Source of the DNA: Rhizophagus irregularis
Lineage: Eukaryota; Glomeromycota; Glomeromycetes; Glomerales; Glomeraceae
DNA: 64,000 bases
Assembly (NCBI RefSeq): GCF_026210795.1
Contig: NC_089448.1
Coordinates: forward strand, 3,286,001-3,350,000
Reading direction: 5' to 3'
Of the stretch, positions 23,140 to 34,024 are shown piece by piece; the first letter of the stretch is position 1, and each line of letters begins with the position of its first letter. A program made the position numbers and the translations under genes. A model generated the notes under the pieces. That model did not search any database and had not been told where the DNA came from. It saw only the letters and a list, made by a program, of their open reading frames with translations.

Positions 23140-24405
23140 TCACTAATTTCTTAGTAGCGGTATATCTTTCACCAATAATTTCAAAAGAAATAGTTATTTG
23201 CCTAATTTCAGATAATTCTTCGGAACTAAGTTGAACTTTTACTACTTCAAGATTTTCCTAATATTTAATATTTTTCGTATCAGGAATAGTAACAATATTA
23301 TCATTCTATAAAAAAAAAGAACGTAGATTATTATTAATATATTTAAAATTAGGAAGAACAGAATTATTGAATTATAATTTACCTGAAGTAGAACCAAAGT
23401 CAGACAAGTTAGCCTGCTGTTAAGCCTTTCTTACCTACAAATTCACATAAATTATCTGCAAGTTCTAGATTTTTAGCAAAATTTTCAGGTTGAAACAAGG
23501 ATAAGTTCTTCTAACATCTCCCGATTCAAAATCATCGATGGATCAATATTTCCCTAAAATTAATAATAATAATAATAAAATATTAATTAAACTATATCTG
23601 ATATCATTAAATAAATATTATTAGGAATCCATCTCAAATACTTCGTTTCCATAATTCCAATCGTTTCGATATCAAGGGTCCGAGGACTATATTCAATCTA
23701 ATAAAGCGTATTTAAGTATTTTGAACAGTGGCAATAAGATGAACTTTATGAACGCGAAAGTATTGTTGCAGAACATCCGGAAAGATCAATTTATTTACCT
23801 TTCCTTAACAAGTTCTGCTAAAGCGCCAAGAGTATTTTCAATAGGTCTATAAACAAGATATTCGAAATATTAATTATTTATTTCAACTTTTAAAAAAATA
23901 AAACCCTAGTTTATACTTACGTTTCAGGATCCACACGATGTTGATTATAAAGATCGATGCAAGCTTTACGAACGTATGCCACCATTTGGATTTTGATCTC
24001 GAATTATACCAAACAATGTATAAACAAACGCCTCGTCACGACAGTCCTTAAGAATTTCTGAAATGGGAATCTCGTCTGCACCACACCCATACGCATCCTT
24101 TTTTACATAAAAATCATAGGTTAGATATATTTGCATTAAAAGTTAGAAATTTTTTAGATATGAACGGAAGTATCCCAAAAGTTACATCCTAATAGTAATA
24201 CTAATGCTCGATTCAAAATTTAATATTTCTTGTTCGTCAATTAACCGATGAACCGTAAAAATCACTCATACCCTATTATTTAGAATCGAAAAGGAAAAAT
24301 TTTAGCGTTATTTTAATTTTATTTGATTATTATAAACATACCATACATCCCAAGCCAATTACGGGAATTTTACACCAGTTTTTTCAGAGAAAGGGCCATT
24401 TTTGC
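23140..24405 (-). pseudogene. Aldo-keto reductase, decayed copy
   Basis: Exon by exon it parallels the intact gene at 37250-38739. The last exon has a TAG where the intact copy encodes KYLEENLE; the exon around 23400-23550 has TAA inside the AGQLCLAW region; the first exon near 24400 has lost bases (missing REL). The intron positions are shared, so it is a DNA-level duplicate and not a retrocopy. It is dead as a reductase. Confidence 0.75.
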
Positions 24406-24764
24406 GATTAGGGAGTAAAATCATTTAAATATGCGGGGATGATGATTGCCGAAAACTGAACTATGTGCAACCTTATAAATAATTTTTAAAATTGACTAGT
24501 ATACTTCTAGATTACGTAAATAGTGTTGCGTATTGCAATACATCAGGAGAAATAATTTATGGGTGTTGCATTTTTAACAATCAATATAAATACTACCGTA
24601 CAATACTACATATCCATTGAACGATTACCATAATATTTTGTTACAGATACGATCAAATTATTAATTAGAAAATTAAAAAATTCATAAAATTGACTACTCA
24701 TATAATATTTTATGAACATATACAGTATATTTTAAATATGTAAGAACTAAAACCCGAAAATCGA

Positions 24765-25050
24765 TTTAACAAGTTCTGCTAACGCGCCAATAGGTTTATA
24801 ACCAAGGTATTCAAGATATTAGTTTATAATTACCGTAATTATTAACAAGAAAAAAAGTATCTAGTTCCATACTTACAGTACGTTTAAGGGTTGGCGATAA
24901 AGAACGATATGATCTACTCTAAATCTTTTTTACAAACATACTCAGATACACTTACTACAATTGTATCTTTACATTAACATTTGAATTTCGAATTATACCA
25001 AAATTTTCACGAATAAACACTTCATCACGACACACCGATGTAAACTTGTA
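24765..25050 (-). pseudogene. Aldo-keto reductase fragment
   Basis: Blocks matching the middle exons of the reductase (AACAAGTTCTGCTAA, GAATTATACCAAAATTTTCA, CACTTCATCACGAC) appear in the order expected for the minus strand, with gaps and no usable frame. An equivalent fragment sits at the same relative place beside the intact gene (about 39010-39400), so the duplicated block already contained it. Confidence 0.55.
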
Positions 25051-25229
25051 ACATGTTCAATTTTTAAAATTTTTATTCAAAAAAGAAAAAAACGAAAATA
25101 AAATCAAAAAGCAATGTAAGACTGGTAGGTAGCAAGTCATGATTGATATTTTGTAAATGTTACAAGCTGACAATAATCTACGTATTTAAATGTTTTCCCT
25201 ATTTTCAGAGTTCTTGAAAATGAAAACTT

Positions 25230-26260
25230 GCGAAAAGTGACCTTCGGGCGGTAAAGTAAATGAACCCCGATGATACCGCATTAGTAATTGAATGGAATTA
25301 TTCCAAATTCGTGGATCAATATGGCAACATGAATCCTACTTGTGGTCGTAATGGAGATTCTAATTACACTAAGGTGCATACGTTTATTTCGTAGCCTACA
25401 TCATTTATTAATCCTAGAAATTTTATATTCATAATTTAGTATGATGGGTGTGCCAAATCCATCTCCAACTAACAAATTCGGCTGAAACACACAATCCAGC
25501 CTGGCCGGCAATTGTTGATTATATTGTGAATCACCATGGTGTAAATTTGGATATTTTCTTTTATTTCCAAATGATTTTTAATTTCCTGAGTATGTTCATG
25601 GTCTCATCCATGGTATGAAAAATTTCATTTTCGCTAATAAGACGACGTCGTTATTACCATGATCAATTTAATGAGACGCGTCTTCAAACACAGGGTACTC
25701 TGTGGCAGCTAATCTCTGATATATATATATATAATAATTATGATCTCAACGTTATGACGGCACAATGCCGCACTAAGCGGAACACGCTTGTCGTCGGATA
25801 TGAAAATTTAAAGAGACTACTAAACGATAACCCGGAGAGGTATCGGACATATACGCCATCATTCTACGATCAACGATTCATTCTGGTATTTCGTATACAA
25901 CGATACAGGGATGATGTCTTCTGATAAGTCTAATAAGGATATTGAGAACGTCGATGAAATCATCGGTAGTTGATCGGTAAAACTCAGCGTGCGCATTTCA
26001 ATGATTAAGTTAACTCATTTTACAATTGAATTATTTTTCTTTTACTCATGAGTTACATTTATAATACATATTACAGATATAACTGTATTCCGGACATTGC
26101 GCCGTAAAAGGAGCACTGCTACATGGTTCTTCCAATCTCCCGTCCAATATTCACTGGTTCAAAAAAGGGTATGACTATTATTGAAACGTGCAAATACAAA
26201 TTCAAAAAAGAGGCCAGACCTGAGTTGAATAGTAGAATATCTCTAGGTAACACCATGCAA
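25230..26260 (+). pseudogene. Possible decayed gene, family not recognised
   Basis: Less AT-rich than its surroundings and holds several short plus-strand frames with protein-like composition: IEWNYSKFVDQYGNMNPTCG (about 25290), RNTLVVGYENLKRLLNDNPE (about 25780), MMSSDKSNKDIENVDEIIGS (about 25910) and HCAVKGALLHGSSNLPSNIH (about 26100). Candidate intron borders lie between them, but frames are broken and no start was found. I cannot name the family. Confidence 0.3.
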
Positions 26261-27070
26261 TAAAGATTGTATAAATAAAATTTTCTGATTTATTTTTTTA
26301 ATAATGCCAATAGATCGCTATAGATCTTTTGAAATTTTTTTTTTAAATTTTTTTTTTTCTAATAATAGGTACAGTTAAAACACGAAAATCGGATAATCAG
26401 CAATTACGAGGCAAAGGAGGTCCGACCGAAGCAAGCATATTATCATTAAATATGAGACAATGAGAAATTATATAGAAAGTTGTTATTTTTATGCATATTA
26501 AACTATCTTCTGCGACAATCAGCCGTAGAGCTTAGATCCGGATTATCCGTTGATATTCACTGAATATGTCCGTTCAAAGATTATAAATCCGGATATCCGG
26601 ATATCAATTCTAAATATTAATCCGGATGGTAAAATCCGGATATTCATAGGATATTCATTGAGTTATTTTTAAATTTTATTCGTATCCTGATTATGGCCAC
26701 CAGATTCTAAAAAGCTGAATTATTGTTGTTGTTTCGTCATCTATATTTTGACATTTATCAAAATCTAGGTAATTCTCAATATTACTATCTACTGTACTTC
26801 TATTATATTACAGTAGACATCCTGTTTCTTTAAGCTAGTATTTTTTTTTTTTGAAATAACTCTAGACTACTTATTCAGATGGGAACGTTAATTAAACTAA
26901 TCTCTCCAAAAAAAATACATATGGGATTAATATTAAGTAATATTCCATTGTTAAAATTTTATTACATCATGTTTACATTATATTTACATCATATTTACAT
27001 CATATCCTAAGATATCCGGATTATATTCAGTGAATATCCTATTTTCTTAAGCAAAATCCGGATATCCTAT

Positions 27071-27783
27071 TGTCACGGGAATTTTTTATATAGTTATTCT
27101 TATATGATTTATTTTTTTATAGTATATTTTATTTATTTATTTATTTATTTATATTTAGTTTATTTTATTTTTATTTGATATAGTTTATTTATATAGTATA
27201 GTTTATTTTATTTATATAGTTTATTTATACAATTTATATATATAGTTTATAGGAAATGTGGCGTATGGCTTGGTGGGAATCAATTATGGCTGTGATGGGC
27301 GATTCGTACAATGGACGATTTGACCGGAAAACGAGTTGTACTTTGGACGATTTGAATAACGGGCGAGTTGGCCAAAGCACTAATCGTCCCAAATTTTGAA
27401 TAATATTTAAGGGAAGAAATTCCGCTGAGGTTTCGGGGAAGTGATTTTTCGATTATTAACACTTAGATAGAACCTTGGGAATATTACAGAGCGCCGGCAG
27501 AGGCAGTAATATTAGGAAATTCTTTTGTAATTGTTAATAAAGAACCCGCCAATCACTCCAATTTTATACATTTCGTTATTGTTTTTATTGTCAATTTTAT
27601 TTCCGATTGTTATACATTCAATAAATATACATTGTTTATAAATCTATTGCTAATTGTTGATAAACCCTACCCATTTCCTCACGATTTATTGCCGATTACT
27701 GCCTATTGTTAGTCAAATTCTATAAATTAACCCGTATATATTTCTGTTACTGCCCTCCCGAACTACACAAATCGGTGATAACA
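27071..27783 (+). repeat. 5' LTR
   Basis: Begins TGTCACGGGAATTTTTT and ends GGTGATAACA. Very AT-rich first third with TTTATTTA iterations (27110-27240), then a less AT-rich part; AATAAAG near 27537 could serve as a poly(A) signal. The minus-strand 60-codon frame inside it is repeated in the other LTR and is not a gene. Confidence 0.92.
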
Positions 27784-27786
27784 ACT

Positions 27787-27798
27787 TGGTGCTCCTTA
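27787..27798 (+). promoter_or_regulatory. Likely primer-binding site
   Basis: TGGTGCTCCTTA starts three bases after the 5' LTR. Starting with TGG it could pair with the CCA end of a tRNA; I cannot identify which tRNA. Confidence 0.45.
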
Positions 27799-27823
27799 TA
27801 AGGATCGGCCCTTACTATTTTGT

Positions 27824-29581
27824 ATGGTCGATTACGAGATATTATTTACGCAGAACCGAATACATAACCGTTGGCATCGCCTTTATAACCGAATAGATCA
27901 AGTTACCTTTTATCATCGCGACCCATCGTGTATCCGTTGCCATCCGCCTCTACCCAATACATTACAATTTGACCATTTCTGGAACTGGTATTCCGTTGAG
28001 AATCCAGCTATCGAATACACACGAAATACCCAACAGGCTCTGATAAACCTTGACGCCTCCCTAACTGTTGTAGAAACTTGGGAAGCCATTTACTCGATTG
28101 TTTTTAGTATCCGGTATTCTATTGAGCCTCGACCCTACACTCAATTACGACAAGAGTTATATAACGCGTATATCCTTACCGATACTTTTCGAAAGGATCC
28201 CTTTGAAGAATTATACCAAATTAGCGAAGCAAACGCATCAACCGACTCCGATAGTTCCACCGGAAGTTTTGATATCCCCAACAATTTTCATCCCTTACTT
28301 CACGGATTATTAAACCAGGGACCGGCGACCCCAGGACTATTATTTACTGACGAATACTTACACATCGAAAGTCTTTTCAGGGAAGAACCAGTAGGATTAT
28401 TATTTCTTGACGAAGATTTAAACTTAAACCGATTATTCCCTGAGCCGGAACCAGTTGGGCTATTATTCGCTGACGAAGACTTACATCTCAACCAGCTATT
28501 CGAAGAACCAGAAGTACCCGGAATGGCCGCCCTTGGTGGAGGATTCAATCCTAATATCTTGTTGAACGCCCTAAATAATTTAACGAACGCTCTTGGCGCT
28601 GGAGGAAACAATTGGGCGAATGTTAATAATGCCGTAAACGCATTAAACGCTACTCTTACCGCCAATAATAATGCGATGCATAACCGAGGAACACAAGCCG
28701 CACAAGTTCCGACCTTCTACGGAGGAAATCAAGACCCAATCGCCTGGTTAAACGAATTTAATTTAGCTTGCGCGGCCAATGGATGGAATAACGTTCGTAA
28801 ACTCCAAGTCGTTCCAGCGTATTTAAAAGGAGCTGCTGCCGTATGGTATCAGACGGTAGTTGGGAATCCTATCAACGCCTGGGACGGTGCTGCCAATAAT
28901 AATACGTTCGAACATGTTTTTAAACAAAGGTTTCGAACGCCTGCTTTAGTCGAATTATGGTCAACAGAACTCGATCAACGACAGCAGCAACCCGGAGAAT
29001 CTGTGGATCAATATGCGTCCTCAGTACAGGAACTATACCAACGAATTAATGATGGAGCGTTTGCTTACCCGGACAATATTCAAGCGCGGAAATTTATCTC
29101 CGGATTGCTACCCGAACTATATGTAGCCGTTAAGCCTTTTGCTGATCAGACATTACAGGCAGCTATCGATAGAGCTCGTGCATGTGAACTCACTTTGAGG
29201 GAAGGAAAGAAGAAGCTGAGTAATTATGCAACTACCATCCAATCAGAAACGACCGAGTTAGCAAAGATTGTCTCCACCCTCGTTACGCAAGTTGGTGAAT
29301 TGACCAGGAAGGTCGAAACACAACCCAATCGATATCGACCTCCACGAAACGACGATCCTAATCCTCGAGATAATGTAAACAACCGAAATGTAACTCCTGG
29401 CAACCCTTCGGTTACTTGCTATGCTTGCGGACAGCCCGGACATATCAGTCGACGATGTCCGAATAGAGGAACAAATACCATTAACGATAAAGCGGCTATA
29501 GATCCAAATACACTTCAGACTTTAATACAACAGTTAGCAGCGCAAAATCAGCTCGGAGCTACCAGTCAGTCTTTAAACTAG
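27824..29581 (+). CDS. gag: Retrotransposon Gag polyprotein
   Basis: 585 aa from the first ATG after the LTR (40-base leader). The N-terminal 150 residues are of unknown kind. Residues about 165-230 contain three near-repeats of GLLF-x-DE-x-L, each followed by a LF-x-EPE-type acidic end. The capsid region follows (PTFYGGNQDPIAWLNEF near residue 298, then FKQRFRTP and the Q-x-PGESVDQYASSVQELYQRI major-homology-like part). A CCHC zinc knuckle CYACGQPGHISRRC starts at residue 532. The role is packaging of the element RNA into particles. The stop TAG at 29579 is followed by a 23-base gap before the next open frame, so Pol is not reached by a simple overlap frameshift. Confidence 0.92.
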   Translation: MVDYEILFTQNRIHNRWHRLYNRIDQVTFYHRDPSCIRCHPPLPNTLQFDHFWNWYSVENPAIEYTRNTQQALINLDASLTVVETWEAIYSIVFSIRYSIEPRPYTQLRQELYNAYILTDTFRKDPFEELYQISEANASTDSDSSTGSFDIPNNFHPLLHGLLNQGPATPGLLFTDEYLHIESLFREEPVGLLFLDEDLNLNRLFPEPEPVGLLFADEDLHLNQLFEEPEVPGMAALGGGFNPNILLNALNNLTNALGAGGNNWANVNNAVNALNATLTANNNAMHNRGTQAAQVPTFYGGNQDPIAWLNEFNLACAANGWNNVRKLQVVPAYLKGAAAVWYQTVVGNPINAWDGAANNNTFEHVFKQRFRTPALVELWSTELDQRQQQPGESVDQYASSVQELYQRINDGAFAYPDNIQARKFISGLLPELYVAVKPFADQTLQAAIDRARACELTLREGKKKLSNYATTIQSETTELAKIVSTLVTQVGELTRKVETQPNRYRPPRNDDPNPRDNVNNRNVTPGNPSVTCYACGQPGHISRRCPNRGTNTINDKAAIDPNTLQTLIQQLAAQNQLGATSQSLN

Positions 29582-29640
29582 AAGGTGCATCCTTTGAGGG
29601 TAAGGGTGCGAAACCGGAACAAAACCCCTCATTTTGTACG

Positions 29641-32616
29641 TTGTTCGAAGCGTATCCTGCTGAAAGAAATCGACCGGTCACGAGGAGTCATCCTTATGCA
29701 AAGACCAAAGAAGAGAAAGAAGATCCCCCTATTACGACTGATGTTGCTGTTGAACTGACCGTAAGAATGGAAGAAATTCGACCAACAGGGAGTACCGAAT
29801 CTGTGCAAGGGAATGTACAAAGAATAGTCCAACCTACCATCTCCACAGTTCAACCTACTCCAATCCGACCGAAGAAAAAAATGGTAGCCCGAAAGAGGCC
29901 ACTACAAAAACCTCAACTATCTATTGCAGCCCACATTCAACCGTATAATATTGTTGCCGATTTGCAACAGCAACGAGCGAATATTTCGTTCGGACAGTTG
30001 TTCCAGATTTCGCCTAAATTACGAAGTGACGTCGGAAAGAGTATACGAAAACCGGGTACCCGAACAACTAAGTTAGCTGCCCAATTTTCCGATCAAGATA
30101 ATCCGAATGCGACGGCCTTATATTGTGACGCTAAAGTAAAAGGACAAGAGATCCCTTTGATTCTCGATAGCGGGGCAGCTGGAAGCATTGTTTCATGCCG
30201 ACTATTAAATGACCTTGGAATAGCTATCGATCGGCCTTCGACCACTTTGATGATTAACGTTAACGGAGAACGAAAACGGCCTTTAGGAGAAGTACTTAAC
30301 TTTCCCATTACTATTAAAGGAGTGACCATCCCAGTTGATGTGGTGGTCACCGACGCTATGACCTATAGTGCGATTGTTGGAAACGATTGGTTATCGAAAG
30401 TAAAAGCTAATATTGATTATGAAACTGCCAACATGCTCATCCACTGGGAAGGAAAAGACATTGAAGTTCCGATCGAATATTTAGAAATACCAATGGAAAG
30501 ACGGAGGAAACAAGAGGAGACAAATCGAAAAGGAGAAGAAGAGGAGGAAGATATGAGCGAAGAAGAAGAGGAGACAGAGGAAGAATACGAGGAAGAAGAC
30601 CTTGACGAAAAAGTATTCTGTCATTTTAAAGTAAAACAAAGGCCTTCCCCGCGCATCGAACAGAATTTTTCGCTCCAATTGACCTGCCGATTTCAAGAAG
30701 TTGTAATCGACGGAATTTACCTTAAGGAAAATTTTGTATTAACCAAAGGAGGAGTCTATTTAGACAAGTCTTTCTATCTATGGACCTATTTCGCTCGACT
30801 AAATGAACAGTTTCAAAGAAAGCCACCCAAACGAGCGACCTGGACATATGACTGGAAAGGGCCTACCGCCCGATGTTGGTGTGGTGACCGATTAGTTTCA
30901 CCAAGCGATTCCTGCTCCCGATGTTATGAAGAATTAACTAACTACATTACTGTACAACGGTTATCGCCAAGAATCGTCGCAGAAATCAGTTCCGATTTCG
31001 AGAACCGAAATCTGGATCCTGACAATTTAGTACAAGATGCAATGCCGAGCGAAGTACAGTTAGAAGAAGTAGTTGACGTCGCTAATGAACATGATCGACA
31101 ACTCTGCTTCTATTGCAAAAAGAAAGATCCTGACGAATGGAAACGCCAGAACGAGGTCCCTTTACACTTCGGACATGCCGAACTCACTCAAGAATGGGAC
31201 GCCAAATTATTTGAGTTACCAATGGGAGATTTGACGAAGGAACAGAAAACGAACCTTGTAGACCTTCTGCAACAGTACCGACATTTGTTTGCGTGGGATG
31301 CAACTCAGTTAGGTCGGACTGATCTTGTGCAACATACGATTGACGTCGGAAACGCTACTCCCATTAAAAAACGATGGTATCGAACCTCAAGAATGGAAAG
31401 AGATTTTATCGCTGATGAAATTGACCGAATGTTGCAACAAAATTTGATTGAAAAGTCGCGAGGACCCTGGGCTTTTCCGGTAGTTTTGGTTCGTAAGAAG
31501 AATGGAAAGCTTCGATTTTGTGTTGACTATCGTCTGTTAAACAAAGTGACCAAACGGGACGAATATCCTTTACCACGCATCGATGATATGTTGGATTCGC
31601 TTGGAGGATCCGCCTGGTTTACCTCGTTGGACCTGGCCAGCGGTTATTGGCAGGTAGAAATGAACCCTAAGGATAGGGAAAAGACCGCCTTCATTACCCA
31701 GTTCGGCACTTTCCAATTTACTGTAATGCCGTTTGGGCTATGTAACGCACCCGCTACTTTCCAACGTCTGATGGATGAGGTGCTTCATGACGAACTATGG
31801 AAATTCGTCGTTGTATATTTGGACGATTTGAATATCTATTCCCGAACGTTTGACGAACACCTCCAGCATTTACGAAAAATATTCGACCGGTTGAGGGATG
31901 CAGGGCTTAAATTAAATCCCGAAAAGTGCAAGTTTGCTTCTACCGAATTAGCTTTCCTTGGACATGTTATCAGCAAGGATGGAATCCGTACTGATCCTGG
32001 AAAAATTAGTAAAGTCAAGGACTTCCCGCGACCAACGAACTTGACGCAATTACGCGGATTTTTAGGATTAGCCTCGTACTACCGACGATTTATTAAAGAT
32101 TTTTCAAAAATCGCCAATCCGCTAAATAAACTATTGAAAAAGAACGTCCCGTTTAATTGGACCAATGCGCAACAACAGGCGTTTGAATATTTGAAGAACT
32201 GTCTCATTTCTTCTCCCATTCTTACGTATCCTCAATGGAACCGACCTTTTATTCTGTTTACCAACGCGTCTACGTTTGCCTTGGGAGCTGTGTTATCGCA
32301 AAAGGACGAAGACGGTAACGAACAGGTTGTTGCGTATGCTAGTCGCTCCTTACTACCCGCTGAAAAGAACTACACCGCTACTGAACTGGAATGTTTGGCC
32401 GCTGTTTGGGCCATTGGAAAATTTCATCATTATCTGCACGGAAGCCACTTTTCGCTTATTACTGACCACTCTGTGCTTTGTCATCTATTTAATATGACGA
32501 CTCCAAACGGAAGATTGGCCCGTTGGGTCATGAAACTACAATCGTACGATTTTGATACTATTCATCGCGCCGGAAAAAGACACTCTAACGTAGATAGCTT
32601 ATCGCGCATCCGATAG
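29641..32616 (+). CDS. pol: Retrotransposon protease-reverse transcriptase-RNase H polyprotein
   Basis: Open from 29605; the first in-frame ATG is at 29767, and the listed start is a TTG. Residues below are counted from 29641. The aspartic protease motif LILDSGAAGSIVS has its Asp at residue 176. A very acidic stretch (about 290-320) follows, then a linker with C-W-C-G...C-S-R-C and CFYCKKK pairs that may bind zinc. RT motifs: FCVDYRLLNKVT, LDLASGYWQVEM and VVYLDDLNIYS (YLDD from residue 726). RNase H shows FTNASTFALGAVLSQ, ATELECLAAVWAI and ITDHSVL. The first catalytic Asp of RNase H (normally T-D-A-S) is Asn at residue 875 (codon AAC, 32263-32265). The protein ends after RNase H, so integrase is a separate ORF. 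How Pol is translated (internal start, reinitiation, splicing) is open. Confidence 0.92.
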   Translation: MFEAYPAERNRPVTRSHPYAKTKEEKEDPPITTDVAVELTVRMEEIRPTGSTESVQGNVQRIVQPTISTVQPTPIRPKKKMVARKRPLQKPQLSIAAHIQPYNIVADLQQQRANISFGQLFQISPKLRSDVGKSIRKPGTRTTKLAAQFSDQDNPNATALYCDAKVKGQEIPLILDSGAAGSIVSCRLLNDLGIAIDRPSTTLMINVNGERKRPLGEVLNFPITIKGVTIPVDVVVTDAMTYSAIVGNDWLSKVKANIDYETANMLIHWEGKDIEVPIEYLEIPMERRRKQEETNRKGEEEEEDMSEEEEETEEEYEEEDLDEKVFCHFKVKQRPSPRIEQNFSLQLTCRFQEVVIDGIYLKENFVLTKGGVYLDKSFYLWTYFARLNEQFQRKPPKRATWTYDWKGPTARCWCGDRLVSPSDSCSRCYEELTNYITVQRLSPRIVAEISSDFENRNLDPDNLVQDAMPSEVQLEEVVDVANEHDRQLCFYCKKKDPDEWKRQNEVPLHFGHAELTQEWDAKLFELPMGDLTKEQKTNLVDLLQQYRHLFAWDATQLGRTDLVQHTIDVGNATPIKKRWYRTSRMERDFIADEIDRMLQQNLIEKSRGPWAFPVVLVRKKNGKLRFCVDYRLLNKVTKRDEYPLPRIDDMLDSLGGSAWFTSLDLASGYWQVEMNPKDREKTAFITQFGTFQFTVMPFGLCNAPATFQRLMDEVLHDELWKFVVVYLDDLNIYSRTFDEHLQHLRKIFDRLRDAGLKLNPEKCKFASTELAFLGHVISKDGIRTDPGKISKVKDFPRPTNLTQLRGFLGLASYYRRFIKDFSKIANPLNKLLKKNVPFNWTNAQQQAFEYLKNCLISSPILTYPQWNRPFILFTNASTFALGAVLSQKDEDGNEQVVAYASRSLLPAEKNYTATELECLAAVWAIGKFHHYLHGSHFSLITDHSVLCHLFNMTTPNGRLARWVMKLQSYDFDTIHRAGKRHSNVDSLSRIR

Positions 32617-32702
32617 AAGTAAAATCTTTTTCCAAACAATACCCGGGACACACGCATTTTTTGATTTTGATTTTCGGATTACCCTATTGATTTAACCCAG
32701 CC

Positions 32703-33962
32703 ATGGATACGGATACATACTACCGATTGATACGATACTTGGATGACTTAACGCTACCTGCAGACTTCGATACTACTCAATTAAGGAATTTTAAGAATAA
32801 AGCCCGCAGTTATATAATAAAGAATGGCATATTATACCGACGAAATATAAGAAATCCTCAACGACCGATGCGAGTGATCAAAAAGAATGAAATGGAAATA
32901 ATATTGCGTGGCTTCCATGATGATCCACTCGCTGGACATTTTGGATTCAATGAAACTTTTCGCGCAATAAAGGAAAAGTATTTTTGGCCCCAGATGGGCG
33001 ACGACATCAAAGCTTATGTACAAGCATGTGATACTTGTCAAAGAAGGAAGCGGCCGATCAAAACCGAACCTCTTCACCCTATTAAAGTGGGTCAACCTTT
33101 CGACCGGATTGGGATGGACATCGTGGGACCCCTACCATTGACCAAGAAAGGCAATCAGTATATTGTAGTAGCCACCGAATATCTGACAAAGTGGCCAGAA
33201 GCACGTGCTCTTCCGGACGCAAAGGCTACTTCGGTAGTCTCGTTTTTCTACGAAGATATTGTTTGCCGCCACGGGTGCCCCAAGGAATTGTTAACCGACC
33301 AAGGGACACACTTCGTTAACGAGATGCTCGATTCGTTGTGTAAACGCCTTGGTATAACGCACCGATTGTCTGTTGCCTATCATCCACAGACGAATGGTCT
33401 CGTAGAAAGGTTTAATCGGACCCTTTGTGAACTTTTAGCGAAATATTGTATAGAAAGAAAAGATGATTGGGATTTATTCATCCCTTCGGCTTTGTTTGCC
33501 TATCGAACCATGCGTCAAAACACTACCCGTTATGAACCTTTTTACCTCACCTATGGGCGAGACGCAGTATTGCCGATCGAACTGGAAGTTCCAACTTATC
33601 CTTTTGAGGATAGATCCGATCGAGGCTTTGAAGATTTATATTTCCGACGATTAGGTCAGCTAGCCGGAAACTTGATTGATGATCGACAGCAAGCAAATGA
33701 GAATATTCAACATGCGCAAAAACGGCAAGTAGAACGACATAACAAACAAATTAAGGAACACCGGTACCAAATTGGTGAAAAGGTCCTATTACGCAACTTT
33801 AGAGCCAAGAAACTCGACTCAAAGTGGCATGGCCCTTATTACATTCATGATGTGAGACCAAACGGAACTTACAAGTTAAGGACCTTAGAGGGAAAACTTC
33901 AGAAAAAAGTTGTCCACGCAGACCAGATTCGCTCATATTATGAAAGAACGATTACTAATTAA
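32703..33962 (+). CDS. int: Retrotransposon integrase
   Basis: 419 aa from ATG at 32703, 86 bases after the Pol stop and in a different frame. The zinc-binding HHCC domain is visible (HDDPLAGHFG, then ACDTCQRRKRP). The catalytic triad is Asp139 (GMDIVGP), Asp199 (LLTDQGTHF) and Glu235 (LVERFNRTL), a perfect DD35E spacing. The C-terminal part (GEKVLLRNFRAKKLDSKWHG, then PYYIHDVRPNGTYKL) is the usual GPY/F-like module; no chromodomain is seen. The role is integration of the cDNA. An integrase in its own ORF is less usual than a Gag-Pol fusion and would need its own route of translation. Confidence 0.9.
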   Translation: MDTDTYYRLIRYLDDLTLPADFDTTQLRNFKNKARSYIIKNGILYRRNIRNPQRPMRVIKKNEMEIILRGFHDDPLAGHFGFNETFRAIKEKYFWPQMGDDIKAYVQACDTCQRRKRPIKTEPLHPIKVGQPFDRIGMDIVGPLPLTKKGNQYIVVATEYLTKWPEARALPDAKATSVVSFFYEDIVCRHGCPKELLTDQGTHFVNEMLDSLCKRLGITHRLSVAYHPQTNGLVERFNRTLCELLAKYCIERKDDWDLFIPSALFAYRTMRQNTTRYEPFYLTYGRDAVLPIELEVPTYPFEDRSDRGFEDLYFRRLGQLAGNLIDDRQQANENIQHAQKRQVERHNKQIKEHRYQIGEKVLLRNFRAKKLDSKWHGPYYIHDVRPNGTYKLRTLEGKLQKKVVHADQIRSYYERTITN

Positions 33963-34024
33963 TAGCGTGAGAAGAGACCAGCCAAAAGACATTTAAATAG
34001 CCGTGACTCTTCAAAGGACGAAAA

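Noticed and set aside
27280-27462. 60-codon minus-strand ORF repeated at 34888-35070
   Set aside because: Lies in both LTRs; no independent support as a gene.
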